64,000 nt of DNA, from assembly GCF_034702125.1 (NCBI RefSeq), contig NC_085869.1, forward strand, positions 20,859,677 to 20,923,676. The letters are read 5' to 3'. The position numbers and the translations under genes were made by a program. The notes under the pieces are model-generated. The model made no database searches. It was not told the origin of the DNA and saw only the letters and a list, made by a program, of their open reading frames with translations. This document shows, piece by piece, positions 11,453 through 23,265 of the stretch. How positions within the stretch are numbered: position 1 is the first letter of the stretch; the number at the start of each line of letters is the position of its first letter. Source of the stretch: Engraulis encrasicolus. Lineage: Eukaryota; Chordata; Actinopteri; Clupeiformes; Engraulidae.

Positions 11453-12740
11453 ATTATGAAGGGTCCCTTTAAGCCAAAAGTGCCCGGGACCTATTTCTCC
11501 CCCAGCCCCTAGTGTCGAAAATTACAGTAGGAGTATGGCGATGATGAGTGCATCTGACCTGCATCTCAGCAATGCTCTTATCAGTGGGGTCAGCCATAAA
11601 CTGAAATGACTCATGAACAGTGTCCAACCATGACACAGTGCCTTGATGTAGGCCTAATAATCACAGTTACACAGCTCGGGTCCAATATGGAAAGCTGAAT
11701 CTGTTTACAAACCAGCTAGATCCATCTAATCTTTTTCTTTTTTGTTCTAGATCATATACATTGCTTCTAAAAAGTCCTAAAAATATTTATCTCACCAGCG
11801 TTTTGGTTGGATGAAGGTCCATAGCAGATGTCTCTAAAGTTGAGACATTTCTGGATAGAGAGACAATTAGTCTCACTGCTTGTTCCAGAGACAAAACAGA
11901 CTAACAATTGGGTGCTCTATGTTGCATTTTATCCTAAAAGTATGTGTGAAAACTATTCAACACAACTATGTACAGCATATGACATATACATTGAGTTGCT
12001 TCACTTTCTTTTTAAAAGTTGGCTGAACCATTTTTTTTTTTTACAGTGCAACAAAAATGAATTTTAAACTTATATGACGAAATGTTTAATCAAATCTGCA
12101 GTTTTTGCGTTTGCAAAATGTTTTGTTGCATAAAACAAACTTTGCATTAACACTACATTTTTGTCAGAGCTGAGTTTGGTCTTTTATTCTGTTGTTTTTT
12201 TGGAGACTATTGTCCTTTAACTTTAGGCTATTAAAACCATGTATTGATTTGTCTCAAAGAATGTTTGACTGGGTGACATACTGGTTTAATTCGTTTAATC
12301 TTTGTTTAATTTTCACCAAATGTTCACAAAACGTGTGTTCGCTTCCATATTCTCTTTAAAATATCTGTGCACAGGGTAATTGCAGTGTTGGCCCGACGTG
12401 AACAAATCTGTCTTTAAAACAAGATGCCTGAATTATATGAAAACACATCTTCTATCCACCCTACTTCTGAAGTGTGTCTAATCTGCTGTCTGTCTGTTCA
12501 GTGTTTAAGATCAGCCCTTTAGCCCTAAAGCAATTTCTCTCTTGGCCACTTACGGACAGACTTAGCCACTAAATGGCCTCTCCACTCCATCCATCTGCTG
12601 CGGCGGGCCCCGGGATATAATCTGCCTCTTCTGCCGGACATTTTGTTCATCAGAATGTTCTCCCGGCTGGCGGTGGCTGTCTACAAGTATAGCATTCGTT
12701 CAACTTCTGAAATAAACTTTCTGTGTGAATGTGTTTTGGA
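11453..12740. other. No recognised gene; possible conserved-element-like stretch at 12480-12690
   Basis: Mostly AT-rich non-coding sequence. The part from 12480 to 12690 is more balanced in composition and free of simple repeats, but nothing in it can be named. Confidence 0.4.
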
Positions 12741-12743
12741 GGT

Positions 12744-12866
12744 GGATGAAGACAACACTCAAAATGTTATCCTTTCCAGCCAGAGAGTAAAAAAAAGAAA
12801 AAACTCCTTTTTTTAAAGTGTGGATAAAGGATTTTAAGCGTGCGGACTCCTCACTCTAAAATGTGT
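12744..12866. repeat. Diverged relative of the foldback element at 49241-49439
   Basis: GGATTTTAAGCGTGCGGACT followed by CCTCACTCTAAAA closely parallels the right arm of 49241-49439. The upstream GATGAAGACAACACTCAAAA resembles its loop. The pairing left arm is mostly lost. Confidence 0.45.
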
Positions 12867-13420
12867 GATTTGGAGGTGATCACTTCTTTTTACATCTATA
12901 CTCTTCTGAAGGCTATAGCTCCATGGTAAACAACGTGTTGTACATGAGAAGACAACCCCTTTTGCATACTCATTAATTGACTCATTCATTTAAAATAGTA
13001 ACGAGGCTATCAGTCTACACTCCATACCAGTAATTTGTGCAGTGTCTGAGTGCTGTTTCTAGGACAAGCCGGGGAGAGACATTTGATCAGTTTCACTCCT
13101 TTTGCTCTAGTTGACATCACCTGTTGATTAAGGTATTTGAGTGGAAAAATGAATTAAGGTTAACAATGGTAGCCTTTTTTATTCATCTGCAGTATTAACA
13201 TGTATTTATGCACTTGTATTTTTATGTTAATGATTTAATTAACAGTTCAAGTGTTCCAGGCTCAGTGTCAGTAGGCTACAATTATCTCTCAGCTTTTTAC
13301 TCACTGGGATTTATAAAAGCAAAATGGACTTGCAAATGGAGTTTCTTATGCACGTAGCCTCTTACTGCAGATGGGGGTCGCTGGCGGGCCTATTCACTAT
13401 TTGCTGAAAACACTTAAGTA

Positions 13421-13950
13421 CGTCATAACAACATTGCTATGACAGTGCAGAGAGCCGTAAGTAACAGATTAAGACAGGGTTTTCACACCTGGTACCTTTC
13501 AGCCATTTAAGAGAACTCAGACCTGTGACTCAGCATTTTCTGTGAATATGTGAACGCTCCAAAGTGTACCCAGACCCCTTGGAAGTGAACCGTACAGAGA
13601 CTTTCATTGACGTGGTCTCCGTACAGTTCACTTATAGTCCTGACAAGTTGCACTTGTGACTAGGTGTAATCAATTAAGGAGAGCTCTAGGGCCGGGTGTG
13701 ATTAAAAAGAGGACTGACACACCATAAAAGCCTGACGGGACCAGAAAGTGTAGCTGGTTCTTTTTGTAATACACTCACAATAATATGAACAAAAAGAGAA
13801 GAGTCCTTTTGCTGTCGGTTCACTTTTTGGTCGACTTAAAGAGGACTGAGTTTGGTTCACTTAAATAAGGGGACTAGGTGTGAAAATGCCCATATAACAT
13901 TTTTGGTGACAGCGATGTTATAACATAGACTCTGCGCTAAGGGGTTAACG
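13421..13950 (-). repeat. R1-like repeat interrupted by a MITE
   Basis: The flanks (GCTATGACAGT, TAAGTAACAGAT on the left; ACATAGACTCTGCGCTAAGG on the right) match 49495-49600, which has no insertion between them. The 417-bp insert therefore arrived after this family spread. Confidence 0.6.
13475..13891. mobile_element. hAT-like MITE with CAGGGTTTTCACACCT ends
   Basis: The left end CAGGGTTTTCACACCT pairs with the right end AGGTGTGAAAATGCCC. The interior contains repeated GTGAACC/GGTTCAC words that can pair. Comparison with the near-empty paralogous site at 49495-49600 supports these limits. No clean target duplication is seen. Confidence 0.65.
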
Positions 13951-14340
13951 TTAGTCATTGTCGGCCCACTTTCTACTCTGAGGTCATATAGTTGGAAGTG
14001 CTTGGTTCATATGAGATAATATTTTGGTGCGTATTTGAATCAGGTGAAGTTCACCGCATGGTGGGAAATTTCCACTGTGGTCATTCTGCTGTCTCAAAAT
14101 GATTACCATGGCTACTGTATGTCTCACCAGAGTGCCAGCATTCTGGAGCATTTCTGGTTTCCAACATAAAGAAGGACCTACTGTACACACATTCCTGTTA
14201 CTTGCTCACGTGTTGTTTTGGCTGCTGTGCTCAGTCATATTGAAGCTATAGTCATTTTCAAATTAAAACATGCTGGTAAGCGTTTTGTGACATGCAAATG
14301 CGCATGCACATGTGAGCCCCCCCGTCTACCATCTCTCTCG
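13950..14340. other. No recognised feature
   Basis: Non-coding sequence between the R1-like repeat and the CA array. Confidence 0.5.
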
Positions 14341-14346
14341 CGCTGT

Positions 14347-14681
<335 letters not shown>

Positions 14682-14739
14682 GGTATGTTTTCATTACTGC
14701 ATCTTGTAATTTTACGCTTTATCTTTTATAAAGGGCTGA

Positions 14740-15115
14740 GCATGAGTCATCATCTTCAGACAGAAATGGAAGCTCACATTGTTCACATTAATTCTTACTC
14801 ACCTCACTCATCCAGACCATCTATGTCTTGGTCTCAAAAGAGATGAACAGACCAAGGATATATGGATCACTGGAACCATGTTGTGTGGTCTGAAGAGACC
14901 AAGATAAACAAATTTGCTTTAGATGGTCTCAAGCATGTGTGGTGGTAAACAAGTGGGTTTTACAAAAAAAGTTTATCATCTGGCTAGTCAAGCATGGTAG
15001 TGGGACTGACATGGTTTGGGGATGCATGAATGCTGTCAACATTGGAAATCTGAATTACACCTAAAAGAAACATGCATGTCAACATGCACTGTGACAACTG
15101 AAGGAGATCATGATC
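14740..15115 (+). pseudogene. Tc1-like transposase relic (5' part)
   Basis: Translation from about 14865 gives HWNHVVWSEETKINKF and LKHVWW, then a stop, and further on KHGSGTDMVWGC and NIGNL. These are landmarks of the Tc1/mariner DDE transposase core. The catalytic aspartate of the usual WSDETK motif reads as glutamate here, and stops break the frame, so the gene is dead. The element continues beyond a foldback insertion at 15629-15820. Confidence 0.85.
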
Positions 15116-15280
15116 TCCATATTATTTCATTAAAATCTCACACAAATCTATCTACGCCAGGTGCACACTCAAAATGCAAAAGTTCAATGTAAAGAAACAT
15201 TGAAACGCACACCGATGACCTCCCTTTTAATCTCTTCTCATTTTGAGACAATTTGGGCGAACACAGCCCCTTCTCTACCG
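15116..15280. other. Sequence between Tc1 relic and foldback MITE
   Basis: No recognised motif; it may be decayed Tc1 sequence. Confidence 0.35.
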
Positions 15281-15628
15281 GATTCAAAGGGATGTGCCAC
15301 TATTTTGGGGCTTAATACAGTTAAAATCGTTGGCTGGGGTTTATAAAGGTGGTAAAGTGTCTTATTTTTCATGTTAAGGGTTGTCTTGCTTTAAGACAAG
15401 TTAAAAGAGGGAATATGTCACTAAGCTAGTGAAAGTCAATGGATCCGTGTAGCATGCTACACGGATCCATTGACTTTCACTAGCTTAGCGACATGCGCCC
15501 TCTTTTAACTTATCTCAAAGCAAGGCAACGGCTTACATGAAAAATAAGACACTTTACCACCTTTATAAACCCCAGCCAACGATTTTAACTGTATTAAGCT
15601 CCAAAATAGTGGCATAACCCTTTAAATC
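15281..15628. mobile_element. 348-bp foldback MITE, near-perfect palindrome
   Basis: The two 174-base halves are almost exact reverse complements, meeting at 15454/15455 inside a perfect 28-base palindrome centred on GTAGCATGCTAC. Landmarks are CCACTATTTTGGGGCTTA, AAAATCGTTGGCTGGGG and AAAGTGTCTTATTTTTCATG and their complements. There is no coding capacity. A rearranged copy lies at 23575-23874. It sits in or beside a Tc1 relic. Confidence 0.93.
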
Positions 15629-15820
15629 TGGGGTACATGTTCAAACATTTATGGCTGTATTTTGTTTTTTTCCGAGTGAATAAGAAATATAAGCGGTTAT
15701 ATATGTTGCTAACAGGTCACTAATCATTGTGTCAAAGTGAAATTTCTTTAATGCTCTCCTATGAAAAGATATACCCACAAATCTGCAAAAATGTGAGGGG
15801 TGTACTCACTTACACAACAT
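15629..15820 (+). mobile_element. Tc1-like element, 3' portion
   Basis: The stretch AAATTTCTTTAATGCT, ATGAAAAGATATACC and TGAGGGGTGTACTCACTTA is characteristic of the 3' untranslated and terminal part of fish Tc1-like elements. It follows the transposase relic in the same orientation. Confidence 0.7.
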
Positions 15821-16177
15821 AATATGTCACAGTAAGACGGACAGACGGACTCTACTAAAACACATCCCCAGCCCCTGGTTAAAAGTGCTCTTGACAAGGA
15901 TTACAGCTTTCTCTGACCCATACAGAGATCTGGCTCACAACACATAGGCTATGCTAGTCATATGGTCATATGCTGAAACATGTGGAGAGCCATCTATTAC
16001 TATATTGTGTCAGCATAAACCTGTCACTGAAGGGACATTGAATTACATTTCTCACTTATAAACAAAAGGCCACTAGTCTAATTCCCAGATGAATTTCTAT
16101 ATTGAAATGCTTCATAATCAAAATGACAATATTAAATCTTATTTCACATGACCGCAGCACAAAGCCAGGCGCAGCAC
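15821..16177. other. No recognised feature
   Basis: Non-coding sequence. Confidence 0.5.
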
Positions 16178-16452
16178 CAGGGCCGGATTAAGATGGCCTG
16201 GGCCCTCTAGGCTACAGGTTGCTGTGGGCCCCCCCAGAAGGCAATTTTTTTCCAAAAAATGTTTTTAGAAAGTGTCATAATTATGAGCTAGAAATTCAGG
16301 ATAACATGTATAGCAACTGTACTCAACACAATGGATGAATTTTTCAATATTGCATTCAGCAGTTTTTCACTTTTGGGCAATCTGGGGCCCACTGGCAGAT
16401 GGGGGCCCCCTAGGCTCCAGCCACATCTAGCCTGTGTGTTAATCCGGCCCTG
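16178..16452. mobile_element. hAT-like MITE with perfect 8-bp target duplication
   Basis: The ends CAGGGCCGGATTAA and TTAATCCGGCCCTG are exact inverted repeats. The octamer CGCAGCAC is present on both sides (16170-16177 and 16453-16460). The 275-bp interior lacks a transposase, so it was mobilised in trans. Confidence 0.93.
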
Positions 16453-17190
16453 CGCAGCACAACCCAAAGATTTATTTATGCAGCCAAAATCTTGATGCCT
16501 CATCAAGCTGTGAACACGGCACAGTTTGACACGACACAGGTAATACTGCCATCTACAGTCAAAACGTATATGTACACCAAGTTACGTAGGCCTTCATTGT
16601 TGATATGACATTGTGTTGAGACCCTGACAGTTTGACATTTATAATATAGGCCTATCATAAACTAAGAATGTTTTTGGCATGACACCTTGACCAAATTAGG
16701 ACATGTCTTTGATAGTCATTTGAAGGCAAACCTTCAGGAAGGTGCACAGCCTTTTATTAATGCAAATAACAGTGTGATCAATGTTGATTTTTCTCTGTCT
16801 TCAAATTGGATTATTGGACTCGGTAGCTCACTTGTCCATCCTTTTTTCCAGGTATCCTGAAATTTCCTTTTTTCCAGGTAAATCCACAAGGAGCCGTCCT
16901 TTGACTTAATCATAAGATATTAACCAGGTTACGGTATCATAACATTTAGACTTCATAAAGCACATTACCTAAATTATACACAAAATAGGGCTTAAGCCAA
17001 TTGTAGGCTAATATGTAAGTGAATGATGGGTTTAGAACAGTAGGCCTAGGCTAACGCCTTGATGAATAGGCCCTAATTCCAAAAGTCATGTTAATTTAGA
17101 AAACACATTTTCTTTAGAATGATTCCATCAGACTGTCTGTGTTGGCCTCCAGACAGCATATTGAAAGCAATGCAACATGATAGTGTAGGC
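16453..17190. other. No recognised feature
   Basis: Non-coding, AT-rich sequence with no exon or clear repeat. Confidence 0.5.
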
Positions 17191-17565
17191 CAGTGTTTCC
17201 CAACCTTTTTTGAGCCAGGGCACACTTTTTCCCTTCAAAAAATCTCGCGGCACACCACCAACCAAAAATGATGAAATAATGAAAACAAATTATAGTAGCC
17301 GCCTAACAATATAGTCATTCTTATAAAAGTGTCTTGAATAGCAATCAAATAAACACAATTTTTTTAATCATCTTTTAAATTTCCTCTTTCAAATAAAAAG
17401 TGCACTTTGTCCCTTCTTAGGAAGCTAGGAAGCTATAAACTTCAAAGTAGGCCTTGGCTTACTATTTACAAATTGTTATTCCAAAAGCATTCTATTTGCA
17501 GGAATGTAGAAAATAATGCTTATTCTGACAGTAGCAATGTTATTTAGGAAAGATTTCACTGTTAC

Positions 17566-17650
17566 ATTCAAGATTCAAGATTCTTTTAATAGTCCCGAAG
17601 GAAATTTGTCTTGGACATACATAGCTGCCACATACACACATTATGAATAT
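17566..17650 (-). mobile_element. L2-like LINE/SINE 3' tail fragment
   Basis: CAAGATTCAAGATTC followed by AGTCCCGAAGGAAATTTGTC is the reverse of a tail common in fish L2-like retroelements. A related tail occurs at 49068-49130. Confidence 0.6.
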
Positions 17651-17689
17651 GCATGTTTAATATCAATCTCTGTTCAATGCCTTGCAAAA

Positions 17690-18213
17690 TAGAACGCGTC
17701 TCCATCCACAAAAACGCACATTGGCCAGGAGTTGCGCATGTCCACTAATATCAGCCTCGTCAAGTTGCAACGCAAATTTCTCACGGATACGGATCTTTTC
17801 CAAAACCACACTTTCGATGTCAGCAGACATGTCATCAATGTCTGGAAATTGTGTTATTTGAGAGTGGGACTTTGGCTATTTCTTTAACCGCTTAAGGTCC
17901 AAGCATCTCATTTACAATGGCTTTGCAAGCAGGTAGCGTCTCTGCCACTTTGTGACTTTTTTGATTTAGCTACAAGTTCAGCTACGTGGTAGCTAGCTTT
18001 AAGGTTCTCTCGTTTACCTTTTTCCCTCATAAATGTTGCTTGGTTCTGTTTGCTTACGCAGGCCAACGAAATAGTCTGCACTCTTGTTTTGTGAAGGGTG
18101 TTTCGTTTACATACCAAGCACAATGGAATCGGTGCCGTTGCATCCCACGCACAAGTACCGGTAGTCCTAAATCCAAATGAAATGCAACTCTCTTTGTATT
18201 GACTCGAGCTCAC
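17690..18213 (-). pseudogene. hAT (ZBED5/FAM200-like) transposase fragment
   Basis: The minus-strand frame contains CISFGFRTTG and PIPLCLVC, which match the BED-zinc-finger region of the ZBED5-like family. LKASYHVAELVAKSKK follows, matching the conserved start of the central domain. After a stop, a further piece reads FALQLDEADISGHAQLLA, the family's first catalytic-core block, where the usual STD triplet after LDE is reduced. The rest of the protein is missing, so it is a relic of the element and not a domesticated gene. Confidence 0.85.
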
Positions 18214-18599
18214 GGCACGGCATTTGCCTTGTTTGACAGCTAGGCCTACTACAATGCAATTGGCTACCTGCTGCCACCTAGTGATAAGGAATTATTAACT
18301 TACATGATTAGGACGCCAGTCAACAGCAGACACTACATAATGACATATAGGCATTATTAGCTGATAGTAATGAATTCGTTTTTTTTTTCTTTTCTTTTTT
18401 TTTGGAAAACAAGAATTTTCCACGGCACACCTGACGATCTCTCTAGTGTGCCGCAGCACAGTGGTTGGGAAACACTGTAGGCTAACAATTATTTGACCAA
18501 TGTGTTATCTTCTCTCTCTGAGGATTGCATTCAGCTTCTCTACAATAGCTGAAAGTTATTGTAAAGTAGTAATTATTTTCTTAATTCTTACTATTACTC

Positions 18600-18690
18600 A
18601 CGTTCATTCATCCATTCATCCATCCATCCATTCATTCATTCATTCATTCATTCATTCATTCATTCATTCATTCATTCAGTCAGTCAGTCA
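18600..18690. repeat. (CATT)n microsatellite
   Basis: CATT/CATC tetranucleotides ending in three CAGT units. Confidence 0.95.
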
Positions 18691-18757
18691 TTATTTTTAC
18701 TGTAAGTTTCATGGCCATGACTTTTAGTTTGACGAATCAGTCATTAAACATTGGAGT

Positions 18758-18818
18758 CAAGATGGCCGCCACTGAGCGCTGGAACAGAGCAAGGGTAACA
18801 ACAAGGTACAACAAGTAA
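18758..18818 (+). other. YY1-like motif with a short ORF (possible first exon, weak)
   Basis: CAAGATGGCCGCC at 18758-18770 resembles a YY1 site and a good start context. The ATG at 18762 opens MAATERWNRARVTTRYNK before a stop, with GT-containing donor-like sites at 18795 and 18806 that are weak. It could be a first exon or a chance match. Confidence 0.22.
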
Positions 18819-19523
18819 TAATGAACAAAGTTAATAGAGTTTACCATATTAATCGGGATTCATTCGACATACTATATGCCCATCAACCATTTCCAAACGA
18901 ACTTGTTTTATTTTGTCGAACTGAAATTATTTGAGCCATCATTTATCAGCCCAACTTGTCTCCTTATTCATAGGCCTAGGCTACTTGATGATTTGGCAGA
19001 TCTTGACTCACACAATAGGGAGGGAAAGTAATCTCATCGCCCCCTGCTGGCAACGTTCCAACCCCCTGCAACAAATGAATGTTTTTTTTCTTTGAAAAAT
19101 TACATCTCGGCCCTGACGACGAAGTAGAAGTAGTGGCAGTCATATTATGGGCATGTTGGCCCGTTTTATCGAATCAGGTGGTAAAATGTTCGGTTTTTCA
19201 CTGATCTGAGCTGATTTTAATATTCTTTAAAAAGCTAATACAGAACTACACTGACTGGCATGTGTGGCTTGTTTACTCCATGTAATTAGCATAGCCAAAT
19301 TAGCATAGCCAAACATGAGCCAGAGAGGTGGTTACTCGTCACCACAGAAGCCATCATATCTACTAGAGAATTTAAAACCATACCAAAATGATCGCGTGTA
19401 TATATGTGTAATAAGAAGATAATGTGGAACTCATAGGATTACAAGAATGTGAAGATATGCGAAGAACTTGCGTTCGTTCGCGTTCATTTGTTTCTCTGTG
19501 TTGTCAACGAGGCGCGAAGCACA

Positions 19524-19542
19524 GCATGCTGGGAGCTGTAGT
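19524..19542 (-). promoter_or_regulatory. ZNF143/THAP11-type promoter motif
   Basis: The minus strand reads ACTACAGCTCCCAGCATGC, a full match to the ACTACA-N2-TCCCAG-N-ATGC motif found in many vertebrate promoters and bound by ZNF143/THAP11. The 50 bases before it are CpG-containing, unlike most of the surroundings. No transcript unit is evident nearby, so function is inferred from the motif only. Confidence 0.5.
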
Positions 19543-20015
19543 CCGTTTCCGACCAGATTGGCACAATTTCTATTTTTCTTAAAAGGGCAAAAAATGACTT
19601 AAGATTTTCACATGTAGTAGTTCATGCTATTGTGTACGCTGAAAAATGTGTCTGGTGTTATAGTTCCAAGTCATATCTTTGTGGGATTTTTTTTAAAAAC
19701 TTGTCTATGGGAGTTTCAATAGGATCACCCTGGTGTTTGGAACGTAACCGCTGGGATCGCTGTTTTCCACTTTCCCTCCCAATCACCCACCCACTCATCG
19801 ATCCATCCATTGATTCATCCATGACCATCTTTCTAAAAAGGTAAACGTTATATTTCTCTTGAAAACTTGTGATAAGGGATGTCTTTGCTTGCCTGTTCTA
19901 TAGTCTTGCAGTAGGCCTAACTTTTGAAAAACGCTGTTATTGAGACTTATTTAGGCTACTTTCAGTGTCTTAATTTCTGTGGGCTACCATGTTATTATGA
20001 CACAATAATAATATC
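19543..20015. other. No recognised feature
   Basis: Non-coding sequence downstream of the promoter-like motif. Confidence 0.5.
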
Positions 20016-20019
20016 AGTA

Positions 20020-20046
20020 TACCTACCTACCTACCTACCTACCTAC
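20020..20046. repeat. (CCTA)n microsatellite
   Basis: Six to seven CCTA units. Confidence 0.93.
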
Positions 20047-22318
20047 AAAAAGTATTGTTGATGGCGCTAATTTATGTCTGGCAAAGTCAGGCTAATGTGC
20101 CATGCAACCACATTGTCTTACACCTTCCCACAGAATCTATCTTGCTAATGAGTGTAGCCGTATTTAGGCCTATGGTTTCTTAATTGATATTAATTATCAA
20201 AAATAAATCAATTAAAAATAAATAAATAAAGACTTACACACTTAAGCCAAAAAATAGGCATCACACGCGCCACACACCTTAACACACAGGGCACATTAAG
20301 GACAACAACACATTTTTCTTGTGTTGAAATATAGGGGAGATTATACTGTAGGCCTACTGGAGGGTCTACAGTCATCTTTCCTCAACATCTTTCCTGTTTC
20401 ACTTTGTCTCACTCTACTGCACCTGGCACCACCTGTGAAGTGGGTGTCATATCACAGAGGGGGGTTGCCTGTGTGTGGTGTGGTGGGGATGGCCACTCAA
20501 GTTCAGTTCTGAATGATACACTCAACCACACGCAGCATTCATTTTTTACTCAAACTGCAAGAATTTTACTTCCTGCTTCAGAACTTTCCACTGCCCCCAC
20601 AGTCGAACCGCCTGCCTGGTGTGAAAATTGCACTTTTGGTGTACATTTGAGTCAGGTTATGGTGGTCCATCATCCCCATTTCCACTGCGAGAGGAAGGCC
20701 CAAAATAACTGTACTGTAAATACTGTACTGTAAGCTACTGTAAATACGGTAAATTATTATATATTACTATTATTATTATTATTATTATATTAAATTATTA
20801 TTATACTACAATCAGGGCTCTAAATTAACACCTGCCAACCAGCCAAATGCTGGTGAAAATTCAGTCTGGCTGGTACAAAAGAAAACCTGCTAGCCACTTT
20901 GACCCATTAGTGAGTGTGTTTGTGGCTAGTAAGATTAACATCTATTAGCCATTTTGGCTGAAAAAAGTTAATTTAGAGCCAGGACTACAATGTAGCCTTT
21001 TGGCTCACCAACAAGAAGTGAACACTTAATTCAGCAACCTTTCTTTTACGTACATGCATGTTGTTTTAGCTTACAGTATAGTGATGCAAAATGATATGAC
21101 AGAATACAGTAATCTTTGTTTTTAAATTCATCAAGACATCCAATTTCACAAAACACTGAAATATTGTTTCTGCTAGGTTATTTTTAACTTTCTCATAAAT
21201 ACTACTATGTAACTGTATGTAGGTGTGAAAGAAATAGCAATCTGACTCATATTGTTTATCCACAAGTCTCCACTCCAGCCACACCTTCATGCATTTGCAG
21301 TCACCCAAAACCTACCACAAGACCCCCCCCCCCACAGACAAATTGACAGGTGCATTCACAGCCACCAATACCCCACCACAACGAGCACCCCCATCCAGTT
21401 CACCCTCCCACCTTCAAACCACATGCTCAGTGTCAAAGACCGAGACAAAGGTAGTAATGCACAAGTCCATATATGACATCTATCTGAATTGTAAGAATAA
21501 TTGTATGGCATATTAAACATTCTACACATTATAACATACATAATTGATGAAGTATTGGTATGTTAGACCTTTTACATTATAGGTACACTGTGCAGGAAAT
21601 GGCTAAAAAAGGTAGCCTCCTGCAACTATGCTGCTCATTGAAACTGGGTTGTCTATTGCCAAATTTGATCTTTTCATGAACGTTTACTAATATTTTCTAG
21701 GATGGCCCAAGTAGTCATTTTTACAGCTAAAATGGTTATTTCTGGAAATTAAATGTTTCCAGTCATAATAAATACTTTGATGGTGGTGGTAAGTATTCAT
21801 GAAAAAGGTTAGCCTGGAAAACCAGCACCAACTGCTGGACGGCAAAATGTTTTGCATCCAATCCATTTAGGCTGGTTTATCAGGCTAGAAAAAGGTAACA
21901 TTAGTGAATGGATAGAGGACAGGATCAGAATGGATGTCCATTTGAGAAAAGCAGGCGATGTAAAAACATTTTCATAAACTAATTTTAGAATGATTGAAAG
22001 TGCATAAGTCACTCACGTTTCAGTACACGTCTGGACGGCGCAACGACAGCCATGCGCCACTATTATATGGATTTTTTTGTTTTTTTTTGTTTTTAGTGAA
22101 CTATCTAAGAAGCATATTCATTGCAGCATATCAGCCACCAATACTAATGATGAATTCATGGGCATTAAATGCTGTTACTCCACCTGACGTCTTAGCCCAA
22201 AACAACGTCTTTCACCCGTAAATGCAGTTTTGATAGACTCTGTCCAGTACAGTATGCATATATCTGTATCTACATCAGATCTATAGTACACCTTGCAGGT
22301 ACAGATTCAACAAGATTT
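20047..22318. other. No recognised gene; minor simple repeats
   Basis: Contains a short (ATT)n at about 20766-20800 and a C-run near 21325. The open frames are short and resemble nothing I recognise. Confidence 0.45.
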
Positions 22319-22642
22319 GGTTACACATTACTTGATGCCGGCGTCATATGAATGACATAATCTTACAGTGTCATAAATTAATTGTGTCAAAGCAGTGTCA
22401 TGACGCACTCATGAGTCATAAACATTATGTCAATGTCATAAAGTTTTTATGGTCATGAAGAGTTGACATTGTGAGGGCTGTCTTTACCATAATGAATGTC
22501 ACTTCATTTCAACAGTCATAAGCTTAAATGTTTATGACATGGACATGATGTTTATGACACGTCCATGACTGTGTTACGACACCATTATGACACTGTTATG
22601 TCATACCTACCGTATGATGCCGACGTCAAGTAAAGTGTTACC
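22319..22642. mobile_element. TIR MITE, GGTTACACATTACTTGATG ends, copy 1
   Basis: The left end GGTTACACATTACTTGATGC and the right end GACGTCAAGTAAAGTGTTACC are inverted repeats. The body is rich in TGTCATAA/TTATGACA words. A second member with the same ends and body is at 45665-45926. Confidence 0.85.
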
Positions 22643-23265
22643 CACATTTTTATGTTTTAAGACACAAAACACATGCCTGTTTGCCTGCGCTGTCTGACTC
22701 GGCATCATCCAGGATGTTTGAGCCCCATGAGACTTCAAACTGGCCATAAGTGTACCCATAAGTGTATGGCTACTACCACAGCAGGGGGTACAGGACACAC
22801 CACACAGTGATCTGACAGGCAGTTTGACAGACTGTTGACCTAAAGCTTTTAATGTTGAAACTGTTCAGGGATGGATAAAAAGCATTTTAACACTTAGAGA
22901 GCAGGACCAACATCACTAGTGTCGAATTAACACTACAGTGTACTGTGCAGGCAGGCTGCCAGTGAAGTGATCCTGTCCTGGTGTGGAGCTGTCTTCTGAG
23001 TCAGTGACACATTAGCCGAAAATATTTTTAGTTTGAAAAGGTTGGGTGATTCATTTCACCAAGACGGTGTAGTATCAAGAGAACCCATGTGCATGCCAGG
23101 AGATAGGGTGGCTGTGGTCATCTGACATATACTGAGAATTTTATGTTTTGGTGTCATGAATCGGAACTTATGAATATGGCAGTGGTCATCTCATGCCTCC
23201 AGGGCTGAGGCACTAGGTCTAGCACTGGACTTCAGAGGTAGAGTATGTCATTCTTAGTTTATTTC
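22643..23265. other. No recognised feature
   Basis: Non-coding sequence. Confidence 0.5.

Larger units (their letters stand above)
17191..18477 (-). mobile_element. Degenerate hAT transposon (ZBED/Charlie-like)
   Basis: The ends CAGTGTTTCCCAACC and GGTTGGGAAACACTG are inverted repeats, and both lead into a 'cggcacac' motif. Between them lies a broken ZBED5-like transposase on the minus strand. An L2-like tail fragment (17566-17650) sits inside. The flanks share TAGGC but no clean 8-bp duplication could be placed. Confidence 0.88.

Noticed and set aside
17908..18213. 101-residue minus-strand frame considered as a host ZBED gene
   Set aside because: It is only a fragment with stops on both sides, lying between hAT terminal repeats, so it is a transposon relic.
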